Assembly (NCBI GenBank): GCA_948567375.1 | Contig: OX419759.1 | Location: 3,635,303-3,699,302, forward strand | Length of the DNA: 64,000 nt | Source: Lunularia cruciata | Taxonomy: Eukaryota; Streptophyta; Marchantiopsida; Lunulariales; Lunulariaceae | Reading direction: 5' to 3' | Part shown: positions 1 through 11,559 of the stretch, piece after piece | Position numbering within the stretch: position 1 is the first letter of the stretch | Layout of the letters: each line of letters starts with the position of its first letter | Program-made: the position numbers and the translations under genes | Notes under the pieces: generated by a model | What the model was told of the DNA's origin: nothing | Seen by the model: only the letters and a program-made list of their open reading frames with translations | The model's database searches: none

Positions 1-3000
1 TACTGAAGATCTATTAGATCTTCATCTGTGTCTTCTTTTTGTTCCTGTGGGTTTTGAATTACTACAGAAAGGCATCAACGAAAAATGTTGGGGTATTGTA
101 TGACCGATATGACTCGGCTGATAAGTTGTTTAAGCTCAAGGTGGACGCTGAGAAGAAGAAGAAATTCCTTGACAGCTTGGCTGCTACATTGGGAAGTTGG
201 AGATCTGCTCGTACGTGGTTGGTGGCGGACGAGAGTATGCACGTCAATGTCCGTGAGACAGAGCTTCTGATACCCAAAACAAGAAAGGGAACTTCAAATT
301 GTTGACTGTGACAATCTTCTTTCCGGCTAATACTGCTGGTGCTGAAGTTGAGAGTTTGCTGGAATCAGTAAAGAAGATCAGCTCATCTCCAGTAAGCGGA
401 GGAGATGCGGTTCTCAACGGGTTTCGAGGGCCCAATATCCTGCAGGCCAAAGTAAAGGTTACTGAAACACTTCTCTCTGATTTGGAGCTCCTTCAGAAAG
501 AGGCCTCTAAAATTGATCGAAAGTGCACTATCCAAATCGAGTCTTGGGGTATATTGAACAGAGACGGTGAGTGAGCTCTGACAGAACATATGCTCATGCC
601 CTTATGACCTCATTTGTTTCCTAGTGTATGGGTTCCTCCCTCGTGCTGTTCACTATCGAGCAAGATCCTTCAATTTTGGGTATCTAACATGTGCTTCTGT
701 CCTTTTCGGGTGACAGCCAAAAAGCAACTGATTCATGATGCAAGCGTGCCATCAATTGTTCAAGCAGAATATGCGGCAGGTATGGCATTCCTTCCAGAAT
801 AGCAATTTAACGGTTCGAATTTGATGGAATGCTTCTGCAATTTTGGGAAGTTCCACATGCTCAGGAGAAGGAGTTTACGTGGATTCACTAGTTAATTCCT
901 GCGTTGTGGTATTCTTGATAACCCATGTCTCCTTTTTTAGTCTAATCCGAACTTCTCTCCTGACTGCCGGGCGGTCAACAGTGACAAGACAAGCCAAGGT
1001 TCAGTTGTCTACTTTGTCACAATCAGAGAGCCTGTGCTCCCCTTCATGCTCAAAGTTAGGAGATGATGATCTCGTCTCTGAATACTAAATTGGCAGTTTC
1101 GCATTAGAATCTGGTGTCCTTCACAGCAGCGACGTCAGCTCTTCAACGAGCAGATATATAGATAATATTGTATACCCTTCCTTTGTGTCCTTTGTGTCCT
1201 TTTGTGTGGGTTTGGACACAAAGGAAAGACTTTCACTCTGATCGGACATTGCGCGTTCTTGTGGTGCCAGGAATTCTGACCATTGCTGGCGACAATCTCA
1301 AAGGAGCTGAATTTTGGATAGCGACTCGCCAACGCAGCCTGAAGTTGAAAGTAAAGTCTCTTGAGGTACAGTACAGTGAGTTGCTATGTCCATGCGTACA
1401 AGGTTTTTAATTGCAGAAAATGTGGATAGGAAGCTGGGAAACTATACTCAGTTGATGTGATGATGCCACTCAGAAATTTCTTCAAGTGTTCAACCAGCGA
1501 TTGCAATTGATATTGCTTAAATAGCCTCGGGAAGTAACGGCCAAATTGAGTTGGGATTTTTAACCAAAATTTTCGGACATCACAGGAAATATCAACTGAC
1601 CGCCGGCGTAGAACTACCGGGATCCTGAATCTGGAAGGAAGCCATGAGGTTGTCAGCTTGTCCCTTAGATTATTTGCACAAGAGGTGAAAGATGTTCGGA
1701 TTTACGCAGCCAAAGACATTGGAAAGGAGAAATCCGGGAAATTAGAGAAACAATCCTTACTGATCCACAGCCGCGCAATACCTGTAAAAGATGCTCTCTG
1801 GGTGCACGGTGAGTTCTCGAACTGAAAGTGTAGTGCTTCCTGAATCTTCTACAAATTTCCCAAAGGAATGATTTTGCTGACTCCTTGTGGTACGTGTTTC
1901 CTTGCAGCATTCCGGGTTTGGTTGCCAGACTTTCTCTTCACCACACTCTTGGTTTATTCCGCAGTTTGGGGATTTTTCTTTCTTCTCAGACATTTCAGGA
2001 GCCCTTTCCCGCTGTCCATGCAGCCCGATTTCAACGTGCTAGCCATCATTGTCTTTTATCCTCTTCTACTTTACATATTTTTTCAACCCAAAGGTACGTG
2101 GGTTTGCGCTGGGTTACCAATGGGACATCTGTGTAATTTCATGTTTTCATTGCCAAACTACCTATTGATAAGATTCTGTTTCTTGATACAGAAAGAGAAG
2201 ACTGCCGCATTTTAAGTTATTTTCTCTCATACTGCAGACATGGCAAGGCTTACAAGGAGAAAGTCCACGGTTTCGTACGAGGGGTGATGACCCTAGTCAT
2301 CGGAGCTGTGGATTTGATCAAGAGAGAGCCTTATCTTGCATGCGTGAGATCTCCCATAGTTGACAGCAAGGGTCAGCCACGCAGTCCCACTGCATCATTA
2401 ACACGACACAGCGTTCACCCTGTAAGCTCCTACATGTGACGAAACGTCTCAGTTGTCTACGCTGTCGTCGTTCTGTGAAGGTTTTATTTTGAATTCGTGC
2501 ATTTGGTGGTTCATAATTCAATCAAATTTCTTTTCTAGGTAGTTTTCTTTCCTAGGATATATCTAACAGTTTACTCATTTTTGGAGTAGTTGACGAGTGT
2601 ACTTATGCTTGCATTATTCCAGCCGTCCCAATTAGAACAACAACGACATCCTTATCCTCATCGTCGTCATCGGTTGAATCGTTCGTGCAATCAATCCTCT
2701 TAAAGGAGGCAGCTAAATTCTCAATCTTTGACGCGGGCTGGGAGCCATGCGTGGTTGAAAAGGTGGTGGACCAAAGATCAGGAAAGACAGTCTTTCAACA
2801 AGAGAGAAGGAAACGACTTCGACGCGGTAAACAATCCTTTCTATGTGGTTCAAAACAGAAGTGAAACCACCGCATGGCAAGACAAGGTACCAGTTTACTT
2901 GGCGTCCAAGTATCTTATCAAGGCCCTCCAAAAGCACCTACCAAGTCACTCAAGCCTCTTCGGCATGGACCGTCCAAAAGTTCCAGCAAGAGAAATTTAT

Positions 3001-4626
3001 GTCATCCTCGATGAACTCACTATCGAGGACAATGGAGGAATGGAATACGATGAGCTGAGCAAGGCCCAGCGGCACTTGGACCTCTTGATCAAATACATCA
3101 AGGAGGTCACATTACGTTTGAAGCGCATGAGGGAAGAGAAAAAGGTTTCTTATGACTTGCTTTGGGCATTCTTATACCCCAATCAGAAAGTCGTCTACAA
3201 TTGCATGCTGTCCAACACGTTGCTGTGCAGGACCGTTTTCGAACGTGTATCATACAAGCACGACGGTCATCCCAGTTCGTCTTCCGATCCCAGTGTAAAA
3301 ATTGTACTGGACATTCGGGACTACAATGGAAAAGACTACCGCAAGGTTAAGATAGTCCGAGAAATTGCAAGCTTTGATGGCGAGCGCTCATTCGAGGAGG
3401 TCACTGTTCGGCCCATCGGAATGGCGAGAGCGCCACAGGAAGTCTTAGAGGCGGAGTTTCTCGCCAATGGGAGAAGATTCAACGAACTTGCAGTGAAACC
3501 AGCCTTTCTGTTCATGAACTACCAGGGGGCTATCTACCTGGCCCAGAGAAAAAGCAAAAATGACCAACAAAGCGCTCTGAAGAAGAAAGCTGATGGAAGG
3601 GTGATGATTGACGCCGCAGGATTTGCGTCCAACAACCCGGATTTCGAAATGGCTGGTGCGCAGCCACCTCGAACACGACTTGGAAGGGTTGCAATGCCAC
3701 CATCTTACGAGAAGTCAGAACTGCCAACTATGGAATCAGTTAAACCAGTTGAACCATCTGATGAAACTCTAATATTCTCCCCAGCCCTTGTGTATGGGTT
3801 CTCTTGCTATGAAGGAGTGGGAGATGTTTGAGATCTCTGGATTTAGCGAGGTCTCATTCAACGACACTGCTTACAATGAGCTGGTGATGAACCCTGAGGG
3901 GAAAGACTTGATCTACAGTCTGGCAAGCCAGTACGTTGCGCACCTCGAGAAGGAAGATATGAAGTGCATCGACTCCATCTCGAACAAAGGCGATGGCTGC
4001 ATTATTCTCTGCTATGGCCCTCCAGGAACCGGGAAGTCGCTCACAGCTGAATGTATAGCAGAACAGTTGCACCGTCCTCTTTGGGCTGTCAGTCTATCTG
4101 TGCTCGGGGTGACACCAGAGGAGGTCGAGTGCTCACTTTCAAGAGTTCTGGACATTGCCTCCATGTGGCAAGCGGTTCTTCTCCTCGACGAAGCTGACAT
4201 TTTCCTGGAGAAGCGGTCCATGAACAGGGACATCAATCGAAATGCCATGGTGGCGGTTTTTCTTCGCTTGCTGGAGTACTATCGTGGAATGATGTTCCTC
4301 ACCACCAACCGTGTTACGACCTTTGATGAAGCCGTGCGCTCGAGGATCTCCATGTTCGTGAGATACCATCCACTGGGGCAACCACAGCGTGAATTGGTTT
4401 AGAGCAATCTTTTGTGCAAAGCGGGAATTCACGAAGCTCCTTCTGCTGAGTCGTGTCGAATAGTTTCAACGGACGAGAGATTAGAAATGCCATCCAAACA
4501 GCCCAAGTTTGGGCAAAAAGCAAGAACGAGCCCCTGCAGATGAAGCATGTGAGTTATGTGGTCAAAATCTTTGCGAATTCTGTCAAGGAAGTGCAAAAAG
4601 AACGTGATACAGATCACAAACGATAA
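1..4626 (+). pseudogene. Decayed paralogue of the membrane-anchored AAA ATPase gene (copy 1, 5' end outside window)
   Basis: This block aligns along its whole length with the intact gene at 32590-37347; base 1 matches base 32700, inside exon 1. The same exons can be followed: exon 1 to 566, exon 2 at 717-779, an exon near 1586-1809, a membrane exon near 1909-2094, and the large AAA exon from about 2624 onward. Many lesions break it. One base is lost in exon 1 near 276. Two single bases are lost in exon 3 near 983-1022. One C is lost near 2090. Five bases are lost near 2803 and two near 3805. A TGG-to-TAG stop lies near 4401 and one base is lost near 4449. The Walker A site reads GPPGTGKS instead of GPPGTGKT, so the P-loop itself survives. 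A 12-base in-frame gap lies near 3104 relative to copy 2. Decay is mainly by small indels, and the copies remain very similar, which suggests a fairly recent duplication. It cannot give a full-length product. Confidence 0.9.
1208..1224 (+). other. Templated microinversion at the exon-4 splice acceptor of AAA copy 1
   Basis: In copy 2 the intron ends with a CCTTTGTGTCC pyrimidine tract, then AAACCCAG. In copy 1 this place holds a short expansion of CCTTTGTGTCC (1186-1200), then GGGTTTGGACACAAAGG. The latter is the exact reverse complement of the ancestral tract as seen in copy 2. The normal acceptor context is gone. An AG at 1227-1228 would keep the reading phase, but the sequence before it is now purine-rich. 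Confidence 0.75.
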
Positions 4627-4852
4627 ACTACTTGCGCTATGTCTGTGAGCTCACTTCTGGAAGACGGCCTTTGGGTATGAGATCAGCGCAAATACTGAAA
4701 GAGTTGCGGCATTGCACATACTGCTGTCCTGAGAACAGGAGTAGAAGATCGTTTCTCCCTGTTCATGTGGAAGTAGTGTTGTTAGCTGCAGTGTATAGGG
4801 AAACTCTATGGTGAAATTGTTTATGTTAAGATATCATGTACGGCACTTGATC

Positions 4853-4858
4853 AATAAA
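4853..4858 (+). promoter_or_regulatory. AATAAA poly(A) signal of AAA copy 1
   Basis: AATAAA sits in the context TTGATCAATAAAAT, conserved with 37583-37588 in copy 2, about 230 bases after the former stop codon. Confidence 0.5.
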
Positions 4859-5813
4859 ATACAGTACAGCGAAATTGCGAGATGATAACTCTGGAACTTC
4901 TGGACGCCACGAGCAATAAATTAGTGGCTCTGTTATGTACTTTTGGCCAACCGTTTGCCTCCGTTGGTTATTTTTCTGTTCAATTGAACCAGATAACCCC
5001 CGACTCTCCTGCAATTTAGTTCCATTCGTGTAATCTCAATTTGAGGGGTAAGCACATCTCGTTCGCTTCCTTCCAATTAGGGGTTTCAAATTCCAAACTT
5101 TATTGGTGGAGCCTCGAGATCCAGATCCGTATAAATTTCCACTTGTACCCTTTGTCAATTTTTGTCCCAAAATTGACCAGTCCCGTAAAAAGGTTTCCGG
5201 GTGCAAAAAAGTTCAGTACTTGTTCAATCTTCATTCCCATCGAGTAGAGAGTGGTTAGTTTCTCAAGCAAAGTGCATTTTGGGGTTATTTGTGATTAGTT
5301 TTCCATGTCCACGTCTATTCTATAGGTTATCCCGCACACTTCATGATGTAGTTAGACAGGCTTTTGTTTATCACTTGATCTTTTGGCAGCTGATCTCTTA
5401 AACAAGTTAGCATGATTCTTATTCCTCTTACTCTCTAGATGATGTTTTAGTTATGCTAGAGAGAGACTTGTGTGCATAAAGAGGTGGCTGTTCGATTTTA
5501 TCTATTACGAGCGAGGGATTGGGGGGACCTTCAAGAGGAGTTTGTTAGGGCCACACGTTTTAGGAGATAGATTTTCCCATAAGATACCACAAAGTTCACT
5601 CAATTACAATGATGTATGATATTGGGTCAGGCGTGAGAGTTTAGTAGAGCAGCACGAGCACTACACCCTTTGTTTATGGCTAGTCTAACTAATGAGATTA
5701 TCTTTTCCCTACGCTCATTATATCCTATAGTAGTAGAGGGACTACCACTAGAGGTCTTATATTATTAGCTTGAGCAGCCTTTATGTCTTGATGGGTCACT
5801 TTTTGCACAAGCA

Positions 5814-6900
5814 TTGTGTACTCACCTTTCCTCAAGAGGTTTGTCAAGGATAGTTTATAAGCACCTTAGAGATTATTTTCACTTTCACCTTAGAGATCAT
5901 CATAAGTACCTTAGAGATGATCCTTCTAGTGGTTTTACTGAGTTGTTTCAAGCGGCTATAGTAGTAGCAAGAGGAGACATTCCTGTGTTTGTTAGTCGGG
6001 TGTTAGGTGTTAGTCTACTTCTCGCAATGGAGAAGTCAAGGAGCATTAGACTGATTGCTATTGGAGAGATCTTTGTGCATTTGGTCAATCATACTATTGT
6101 CCTTCAGTATCATTCTCACTTTCAAAAACACCAAAGTCCACATCAGTTTGGAGTAGCTACACTTGGAGGATGTGAGGCTATAAATCTAGGCATTAGGGCA
6201 CTCTTAAATATCCATATGGAGTGGGTAGTACTACAAGTGGATGTTGAGAATTCTTTTAATAGCATCTCATGGGCATCTATCTTTAGAGAGCTTAGGGAGG
6301 TTGGTGGACCCTTGGCAAGTCTTATTCCTTTTGTGCGGTTTTTTCCTTTTGTGCGGTTTTATAGCCTCACATCCTCCAAGTGGGTTTAAGGTTTTTATAG
6401 CCTCACATCCTCCCTACGTTTGTTCATAGGAGGGATTCATCGTCTTGGAGTCAATTGTTGCTACACATTAAAGAGATCCTTTAAGGGGACCCTTATTTGC
6501 CATGACTCACTTTAGAGCTCTCTTATCTACTACTCTGGCCATGCCAGGTTGTGTATTTCACTCCTTGGCAGATGATACACATTGTGAATCTTATAGATAA
6601 GATTAGGCAGGCCTTTGACCACTTAACTATTGACATTCAGTAGGCTTGAGAGTCAAGGTGTCAAAGTGTAGTGCATGGTCCCCTTTGGGTATCCCTCCCC
6701 ATCTTGAGCTTCCAAAGGAATGTATGACATCTACAAATGGACTATGTGTTCTTGGAGTGCCAATAGAATCCGAGGATTTTGTCACACTCTTTTTAGATGT
6801 TGCCCTTGTAGAGGATATTCTCCATGTGGATGACCTTCCATTACTAGGAGATCTGTAGGTGGCATTTGGTATACTCTTGTCTAGTATTTCTCTTCAACCT
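5814..6900 (+). pseudogene. LINE reverse transcriptase domain, broken
   Basis: The first 191 codons are open (5814-6389), covering the RT fingers and the first palm aspartate (QVDVENSFNS). Two short tandem duplications then break the frame: CCTTTTGTGCGGTTTT is repeated at about 6327-6360, and TTTATAGCCTCACATCCTCC at about 6358-6414. The ADD catalytic box is in another frame near 6568. The following 6646-6858 stretch (MRVKVSKCSAWSPLGIPPHL) reads as the segment after the catalytic box. The enzyme would have primed reverse transcription of the LINE RNA at the target site. It is now a pseudogene. Confidence 0.75.
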
Positions 6901-7499
6901 TCTTACCTCATCCATATAGTTCTCCTCTCCTTGTCCTTCCTATCATGTTTGAGAGCCTTTGATAGGAGGATTATGGGAGTCTTTGGTGATATTATTGGAC
7001 CAAGGACATTTCAGTGTGTGAAAGGGGATTTTGCACGTAGAAAAATAGCTCTGCCAATCTTGTGTGGAGTGGTTTGCTTGCTATCTATGGAAGAGATGAC
7101 ACCTATAGCATTTTTGGGTAGTTGGGCTCTCTAAGCATCCCTACTTTCCTCTTATTTTGTGGTTGTTGATAGGCTGGTCTTGGAGACTTATGTGATAGAG
7201 GTGGAGGGGGATCCTTTTTTCTCCAGATGTTATTGCAACAAACAAGAGATAAGTCTATCCCTTGAGCATGAGAGGACTTTCCATCTTTTGCTTCACTATC
7301 ATTAGATTGGACTAGAGGTTTATATTCTTCCATAATGGAGCAACAATGTGAGCATACCTATATTCTCTTTTAGTTGACTCATCCATTCCTTTAGCTACTA
7401 GAGCACATCTTCACTCTTGCTCCAGCAAGGATGCATGCTCTTGGATCCTAGCTTGACCTTGTATTAGGACATTCCAACTTGCACCCGCTACTTTCTCTA

Positions 7500-7860
7500 T
7501 AATGATGAGGTTTTGCTTAGGTTTGGTCCACCAATCTGCATCTTCATTACTGACTTGTGAGCGTGGTTCTACACTAGATGCAATAGCAGTCCATATGACA
7601 AAGTGTCCTTTTGAAGGATTTATGATAGCTACCCATGATGCTATTAGGGACATAGTGTTTGCTATGGACCGAGAGAGTGGATACTTGGCTTGGAGGGAGG
7701 GATCATATGCTTTGCAGACGACATGTGTCAGGGTAAACTTATACTTGGTTCGAGATGATTAGGTGATAGTAGCAGATGTTGTGGTTACGGACCTTACACG
7801 AGATACAATTTCAAAGGGAGTGATTACCCATCTCCCTAGATGGGCAGCGAGAGTAGCAGA
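7500..7860 (+). pseudogene. LINE C-terminal domain remnant (D1)
   Basis: An open stretch at 7502-7762 includes LGLVHQSASSLLTCERG, a cysteine-containing segment, then HMTKCPFEGFMIATHDAIRD and ESGYLAWREGSYAL. The same order is seen in LINE D2 at 17100-17300, which makes it a shared element domain and not chance. Its function is unknown. The Cys and His pattern could belong to a metal-binding or nuclease-like end domain, which is inference. Confidence 0.6.
7775..7851 (+). repeat. 77-bp direct repeat flanking element A1, left copy
   Basis: GATGTTGTGGTTACGGACC...GGGCAGCGAG occurs here, just left of the A1 5' LTR, and again at 13494-13570, just right of the 3' LTR. A handful of mismatches separate the copies. 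It is LINE sequence. The uninterrupted LINE D2 has it only once, near 17230-17330. Confidence 0.85.
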
Positions 7861-7932
7861 TATTGTAACAATATGGAGTTTAGTGACGAAGTTAGTCAAG
7901 CTTACGAAGTAGCACATAAGACAAAGTAGCCT

Positions 7933-7947
7933 TGAATATTCCGGAAG
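7933..7947 (+). promoter_or_regulatory. Heat-shock element in A1 5' LTR (distal)
   Basis: TGAAT ATTCC GGAAG is a perfect three-unit alternating nGAAn/nTTCn array, the consensus for heat-shock factor trimers. Confidence 0.6.
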
Positions 7948-8007
7948 TATCTAGGAAGCTTCTTGGGAAGCTTCCTGGCTAGCTTAGCTTGCACCTCAAG
8001 TAAGTAG

Positions 8008-8022
8008 CTTCTAGAAGCTTCC
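8008..8022 (+). promoter_or_regulatory. Heat-shock element in A1 5' LTR (proximal)
   Basis: CTTCT AGAAG CTTCC is a perfect three-unit heat-shock element about 140 bases upstream of the TATA box. More GAAGCTTC palindromes lie on both sides. Confidence 0.65.
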
Positions 8023-8163
8023 AACTAGCTTAACTTGCATGCCAAGTAGACGGCTTCTAGAAGGAAGCTCCTTGAGAAGCTTCCTAGTTAATTTGGCTTG
8101 CACTCTAAGAAAGTGGCTTGAGGAAGCTTCTTGATAAGCTTCTCAAGGGCCTTGTATGATACC

Positions 8164-8171
8164 TATAAATA
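8164..8171 (+). promoter_or_regulatory. TATA box of A1 5' LTR
   Basis: TATAAATA lies downstream of the heat-shock-element array. It is conserved in the other family A LTRs at 13382-13389, 57195-57202, 62408-62415 and, on the minus strand, 47385-47392. Confidence 0.7.
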
Positions 8172-8276
8172 CCAAAGCCAAAGCTCATGCTAGGCATTCA
8201 GAGTTTTCCCTCATTCATGTGTCCCAATGTGAGTTTCCATTCTCCTTTTTCTCTCCTCGGATTCGGTCTTTTACAT

Positions 8277-8287
8277 TGGTATTAGAG
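8277..8287 (+). other. Primer-binding site of A1 (initiator tRNA-Met)
   Basis: TGGTATTAGAG begins one base after the LTR. It differs by one base from TGGTATCAGAG, the complement of the plant initiator tRNA-Met 3' end. A2 keeps the perfect form. Confidence 0.85.
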
Positions 8288-8529
8288 AAGGAATGGGATG
8301 GATGGAATTTATGGACCACCAAATCCACTTCCACCAAGCCATTGGGATTTTTTCATCCAAATACTACCCAAGCATCGTTTCACACAGTTCATCACCTCAC
8401 ACTTTGGATAAGATTTTTTTCATATGATCACCATATCTGAGGAACCCTTGGTGCTTCCGGTTGTAACTTATGGAGAATGGTGGACATGCTGTTTTTATGT
8501 GTTAATAAATTAAAAAGATTGGGAGTGAT

Positions 8530-9470
8530 GTGATAGAGGAGCAACCACGGAGGCAATACCTGATGTTATCCTTGCTATGCAACAACAAATCAAGCACCTT
8601 ATTTGATTGTTGGATGAACGAGATCTTCAAAGACAAGAGTAGGTGGAGAGAGTACCAATTTGAGAAGGAGAAGATCGGATTAGATTCTCTAAACCCAAGG
8701 TATTTGAAGGCAAGAATCTCCCAGGTGTAGTGGAGAATTTTGTGTTAAATTGTGAATATTATTTTGAAGCTACTAATCTACAAGACGAGCAAAAATAGAT
8801 TCTCTTGGCTTCTAGCCAATTGGATGGAGTAGCAAAGTTATGGTGGAGATTCCGATGGAGTGAGCCAAACGACAAATGGTTACATCAATCTTGACATGGA
8901 TAGAATTCAAGAGCGCAATAATTAGTTGGTTCCAAGCTATAAATGCCACACGAGCTGCACGGGATAAGTTGGCAGAGTTGAAACAAATTGGCTCTATAAG
9001 AAGTTACATCACGGAGTTCCAAAACACCATCATGCAAATTCCAAATAGATTGGAAAGTGAAGCTTGGGATTGATTTGTGAGGGGCTTGAAGGTGAGAACC
9101 AAATTAGAGGTAACCATGCAAGAGCCACAACACTTGGAGGAAGCCATGCGGTTGGCCGAACGTTTTGATTCCTTGGTGGCAACAACTTGGTCTTGACTTC
9201 AACCTCCACAAAGTCTACAAATACACTACACACAAGTGGAGGAGCCAACACCAATGGAGATTGATGCAATTCAATGAAGACCACTTGGCACGACAGATAG
9301 GGAGAAACTGCAACAAAATGGTGGTTTTTTTTATTGTCACCAATTGAGGCATCACATTGCTGAATGTCCACTCAAGAATGGACGACCTCGACAAGTTGCC
9401 AAAGTGGAGGTTGTGGAGCAGAATGATCAAGGAAACAAGGAATCCCAATAGGAGAATTTGAGCCGCCTAC
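8530..9470 (+). pseudogene. gag of A1, broken
   Basis: Capsid-type Gag can be read at 8876-9073 (WIEFKSAIISWFQAINATRA, then SIRSYITEFQNTIMQIPN), typical of plant gypsy Gag. It continues in another frame after a stop at 9071. A nucleocapsid zinc knuckle lies near 9320-9372 as GGFFYCHQLRHHIAECP. The first cysteine of the CX2CX4HX4C motif is phenylalanine, and the conserved glycine is arginine because of a TGAGG reading. Gag would package the element RNA. The knuckle and frame are both damaged. Confidence 0.75.
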
Positions 9471-9477
9471 CGAGAGT

Positions 9478-9870
9478 TTGATTAGTTCCAGTGGGATTGA
9501 AGGTTCAACCTATGCAAGTTTGCTTCACTTGCAAGGTATGATATCTAATCTGGATTGTACGATTTTGGTTGATTCTGGAAATTCAAAGAATTGTATGTCT
9601 ATGCAAGTAGCAAAGGAATTGGGTATTCCTATCAAGCCAGTGATTGGAAGTAGTTTGATGATGGTGGATGGTAGAAAAGGTTCTGCATTCCGCACCTCAC
9701 ATCCTGTTACCTTCAAGATTGGGAGGGAGTATTTGGAGTGTATGAGGTTTGTAGTGGCACCTCTACACTATGATATCATTCCGGGTCTACCTTGGCTTGA
9801 GCGTCATAAGGTTCAATTTGATTGGACTCGATGCCAAATTCAAATACAACACCAAGGTAGGAATTTCTGA
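9478..9870 (+). pseudogene. Aspartic protease of A1 (open fragment of broken pol)
   Basis: A 130-codon open stretch contains the catalytic ILVDSGNSKN loop and later HYDIIPGLPWLERHKVQFDW, the usual flap and end region of gypsy proteases. In active elements the enzyme cuts the Gag-Pol polyprotein. The domain itself is open, but upstream gag and downstream RT are in broken frames (stop at 9868). Confidence 0.8.
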
Positions 9871-10199
9871 TTAGGTTGTCTAGCACCTCTGAGTAAGACA
9901 CCTAAGAATAGTCAGTCTCAAGATGGGAAGTTTGTCAAGAAGGTAGCCACAGAGTGAACCTTGAAAGAAATGGAATCCCAAGATGGGAAGTTTGCCAAGA
10001 AGGTAACCATGGAGTAGGCTTGGAAGAGAGATGAGTCCCTAGAAGGGAAGTTTATTAGTAAAGCAGCCATAGAGCAAGCTTTAGAGGAAGATAAATCTGT
10101 ATTTGTGGTGTGTATCAAGCCAATTGCACAAGACCAATCTGTGGAGGATAGAGAGTCTTATTAAGTAATGGTTGATTGGATAGTTAAGGAGTTTGCGGA

Positions 10200-10880
10200 C
10201 GTGTTTCCGGATGATCTGCCAAAGGGATTACCCTCCGATTGAGGTATACCCTTCAAGATTGAGTTATTGCTAGGGAGTACTCCAGTGTGTAGACCAATCT
10301 ATTGGCTCTCACCAAAGGAGTTAGAGGAGTTGCGAACAACACTTATACAGTTGTTGGAGAAGGACTTCATACGACATAGTACCTTTCCTTGGGGAGCACC
10401 AATACTATTTGTTCCAAAGAAGGATGGAGGACTTCATTTCTATATTGATTATCGTGGGCTCAATAAGAAAACCGTGAAGAATGCATATCCCTTGCCTTGG
10501 ATCAATGACTTGCTTGATCAACTAAGTGGAACACGTTATTTTTCCAAGTTGGATCTTCGTAGTGACTATTGGCAAATTTGAATTGATAAAGAGGATGTGC
10601 AAAAGAATGCCTTTTGCAAAAGGTATGGGCATTTTGAGTGGAGAGTTTTACCTTTTAGATTCACAAATGCTCCAACAGTCTTCATGGATCAAATGCATCG
10701 GGTGTTGGATGGACTATTGGATCAGTCAGTAGTGGTGTTCTTGGATGATATCTTAATCTATAGCAAGACAGAGGCAGAACACGTGAATCATGTGCGAGAA
10801 GTCCTAAGATGACTACGACAATGGAAATTTTACTACAAGAAATGGAGGTGTACTTTTTGGCAGAAGGAGGTTACCTTCTT
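10200..10880 (+). pseudogene. Reverse transcriptase of A1, broken
   Basis: Motifs run in order: [20 protein letters not shown]-type text near 10360-10430, [14 protein letters not shown] near 10540-10580, an in-frame stop at 10579, then [20 protein letters not shown]. The catalytic VVFLDDILIYSKTE follows near 10733-10770. The FLDD box is intact. Stops at 10579 and 10810 prevent a full enzyme. Confidence 0.85.
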
Positions 10881-11540
10881 GGGTCATAAGATCTCCTCAG
10901 AGGGGATCAAGATGGAAGAAGAGAAGATCAAGGCCATTATTAATTGGCTTACCCCAAAGGGTGCTATAGAAGTACGAGCATTCAATGGATTGGCCAGTTT
11001 TTACCGGCGGTTCATCCACTATTATGCTCATGTGGCTGCACCATTGATTGACCACTTGGGAAAGAACTTAAACTTCCAGTGGAACACCAAACATGAAGAA
11101 GCATTCCCAAAGTTGAAACATATGGTGTCTTCAAGACCCATTCTTCAACCATATGATTCTCAATTACCTTGTGTGGTTGATTTTGATGATTCTAACTTTG
11201 CAATTGGAGCTGTGTTGCAACAAGAATTCCTAGATGGACTACATCCCATTGCCTTCGTGTCTTGCTGACTAAATACAACTAAAAGAAATTACTCTGCTTA
11301 AGATCAAGAACAACTTGCAATGGTATATGCCATAGGGTATGCAGGCATTATCTCTTGGGGAAACAAGTGATCATGTGAACTGATCACAAGCCATTGTTGC
11401 ATACCTTACACTTGGAGCCATGAAGAGTCAATATCATCGATGGGAAGAGCAACTCCAATTTTTTGACATCAAACTTGAGAACAAACCAGGCCAGTTCCAT
11501 GTCATCCCTGATGCTCTATCACAGCGACCTGATTTGAAGT
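10880..11540 (+). pseudogene. RNase H region of A1, broken
   Basis: Connection and RNase H sequence starts with FLGHKISSEGIKM (10870-10910). It continues through the open 10879-11268 stretch with FYRRFIHYYAHVAAPLIDHL and CVVDFDDSNFAIGAVLQQEF, which holds the first catalytic aspartate. A stop follows SC at 11266. The last part, HVIPDALSQRP, is near 11500-11530. Confidence 0.75.
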
Positions 11541-11559
11541 CTTTTCCTCTCATTGCGGT

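Larger units (their letters stand above)
1..5076 (+). repeat. Segmental duplication, copy 1 (partner 32700-37805)
   Basis: Similarity to 32700-37805 covers exons, introns, the 3' UTR and about 450 bases of 3' flank. It stops just after the shared GCTTCCTTCCAA near 5076 (37805 in the partner). The right flanks then differ. The left edge of copy 1 is outside the window. Shared introns mean DNA-level duplication, not retroposition. Confidence 0.9.
5300..7863 (+). mobile_element. LINE-type retrotransposon D1, 5' part (interrupted by A1)
   Basis: A non-LTR retrotransposon reverse transcriptase can be read through several frames from about 5400. A 191-residue open stretch at 5814-6389 contains RLIAIGEIF, then HQFGVATLGGCEAI and WVVLQVDVENSFNSIS. 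This is the usual order of fingers and palm motifs in this LINE type. The catalytic box follows at about 6555-6582 as FHSLADDTH, an [FY]xDD-type site. Further on comes a C-terminal region with a RIATHDAIRD-like segment (7620-7650) and ADVVVTDLTRDT near 7770-7805. The 5' boundary is not sharply visible. Many stops and frameshifts make it inactive. The sequence resumes after element A1 at 13494. No poly(A) tail or target duplication was identified. Confidence 0.75.
7864..8275 (+). repeat. 5' LTR of A1
   Basis: It starts TGTAACAATATGG and ends TCTTTTACA (TG..CA borders). It holds alternating GAA and TTC units at 7930-8155, then TATAAATA at 8164-8171. The rest would be the R and U5 regions. The primer-binding site follows one base after its end. 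Confidence 0.9.
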
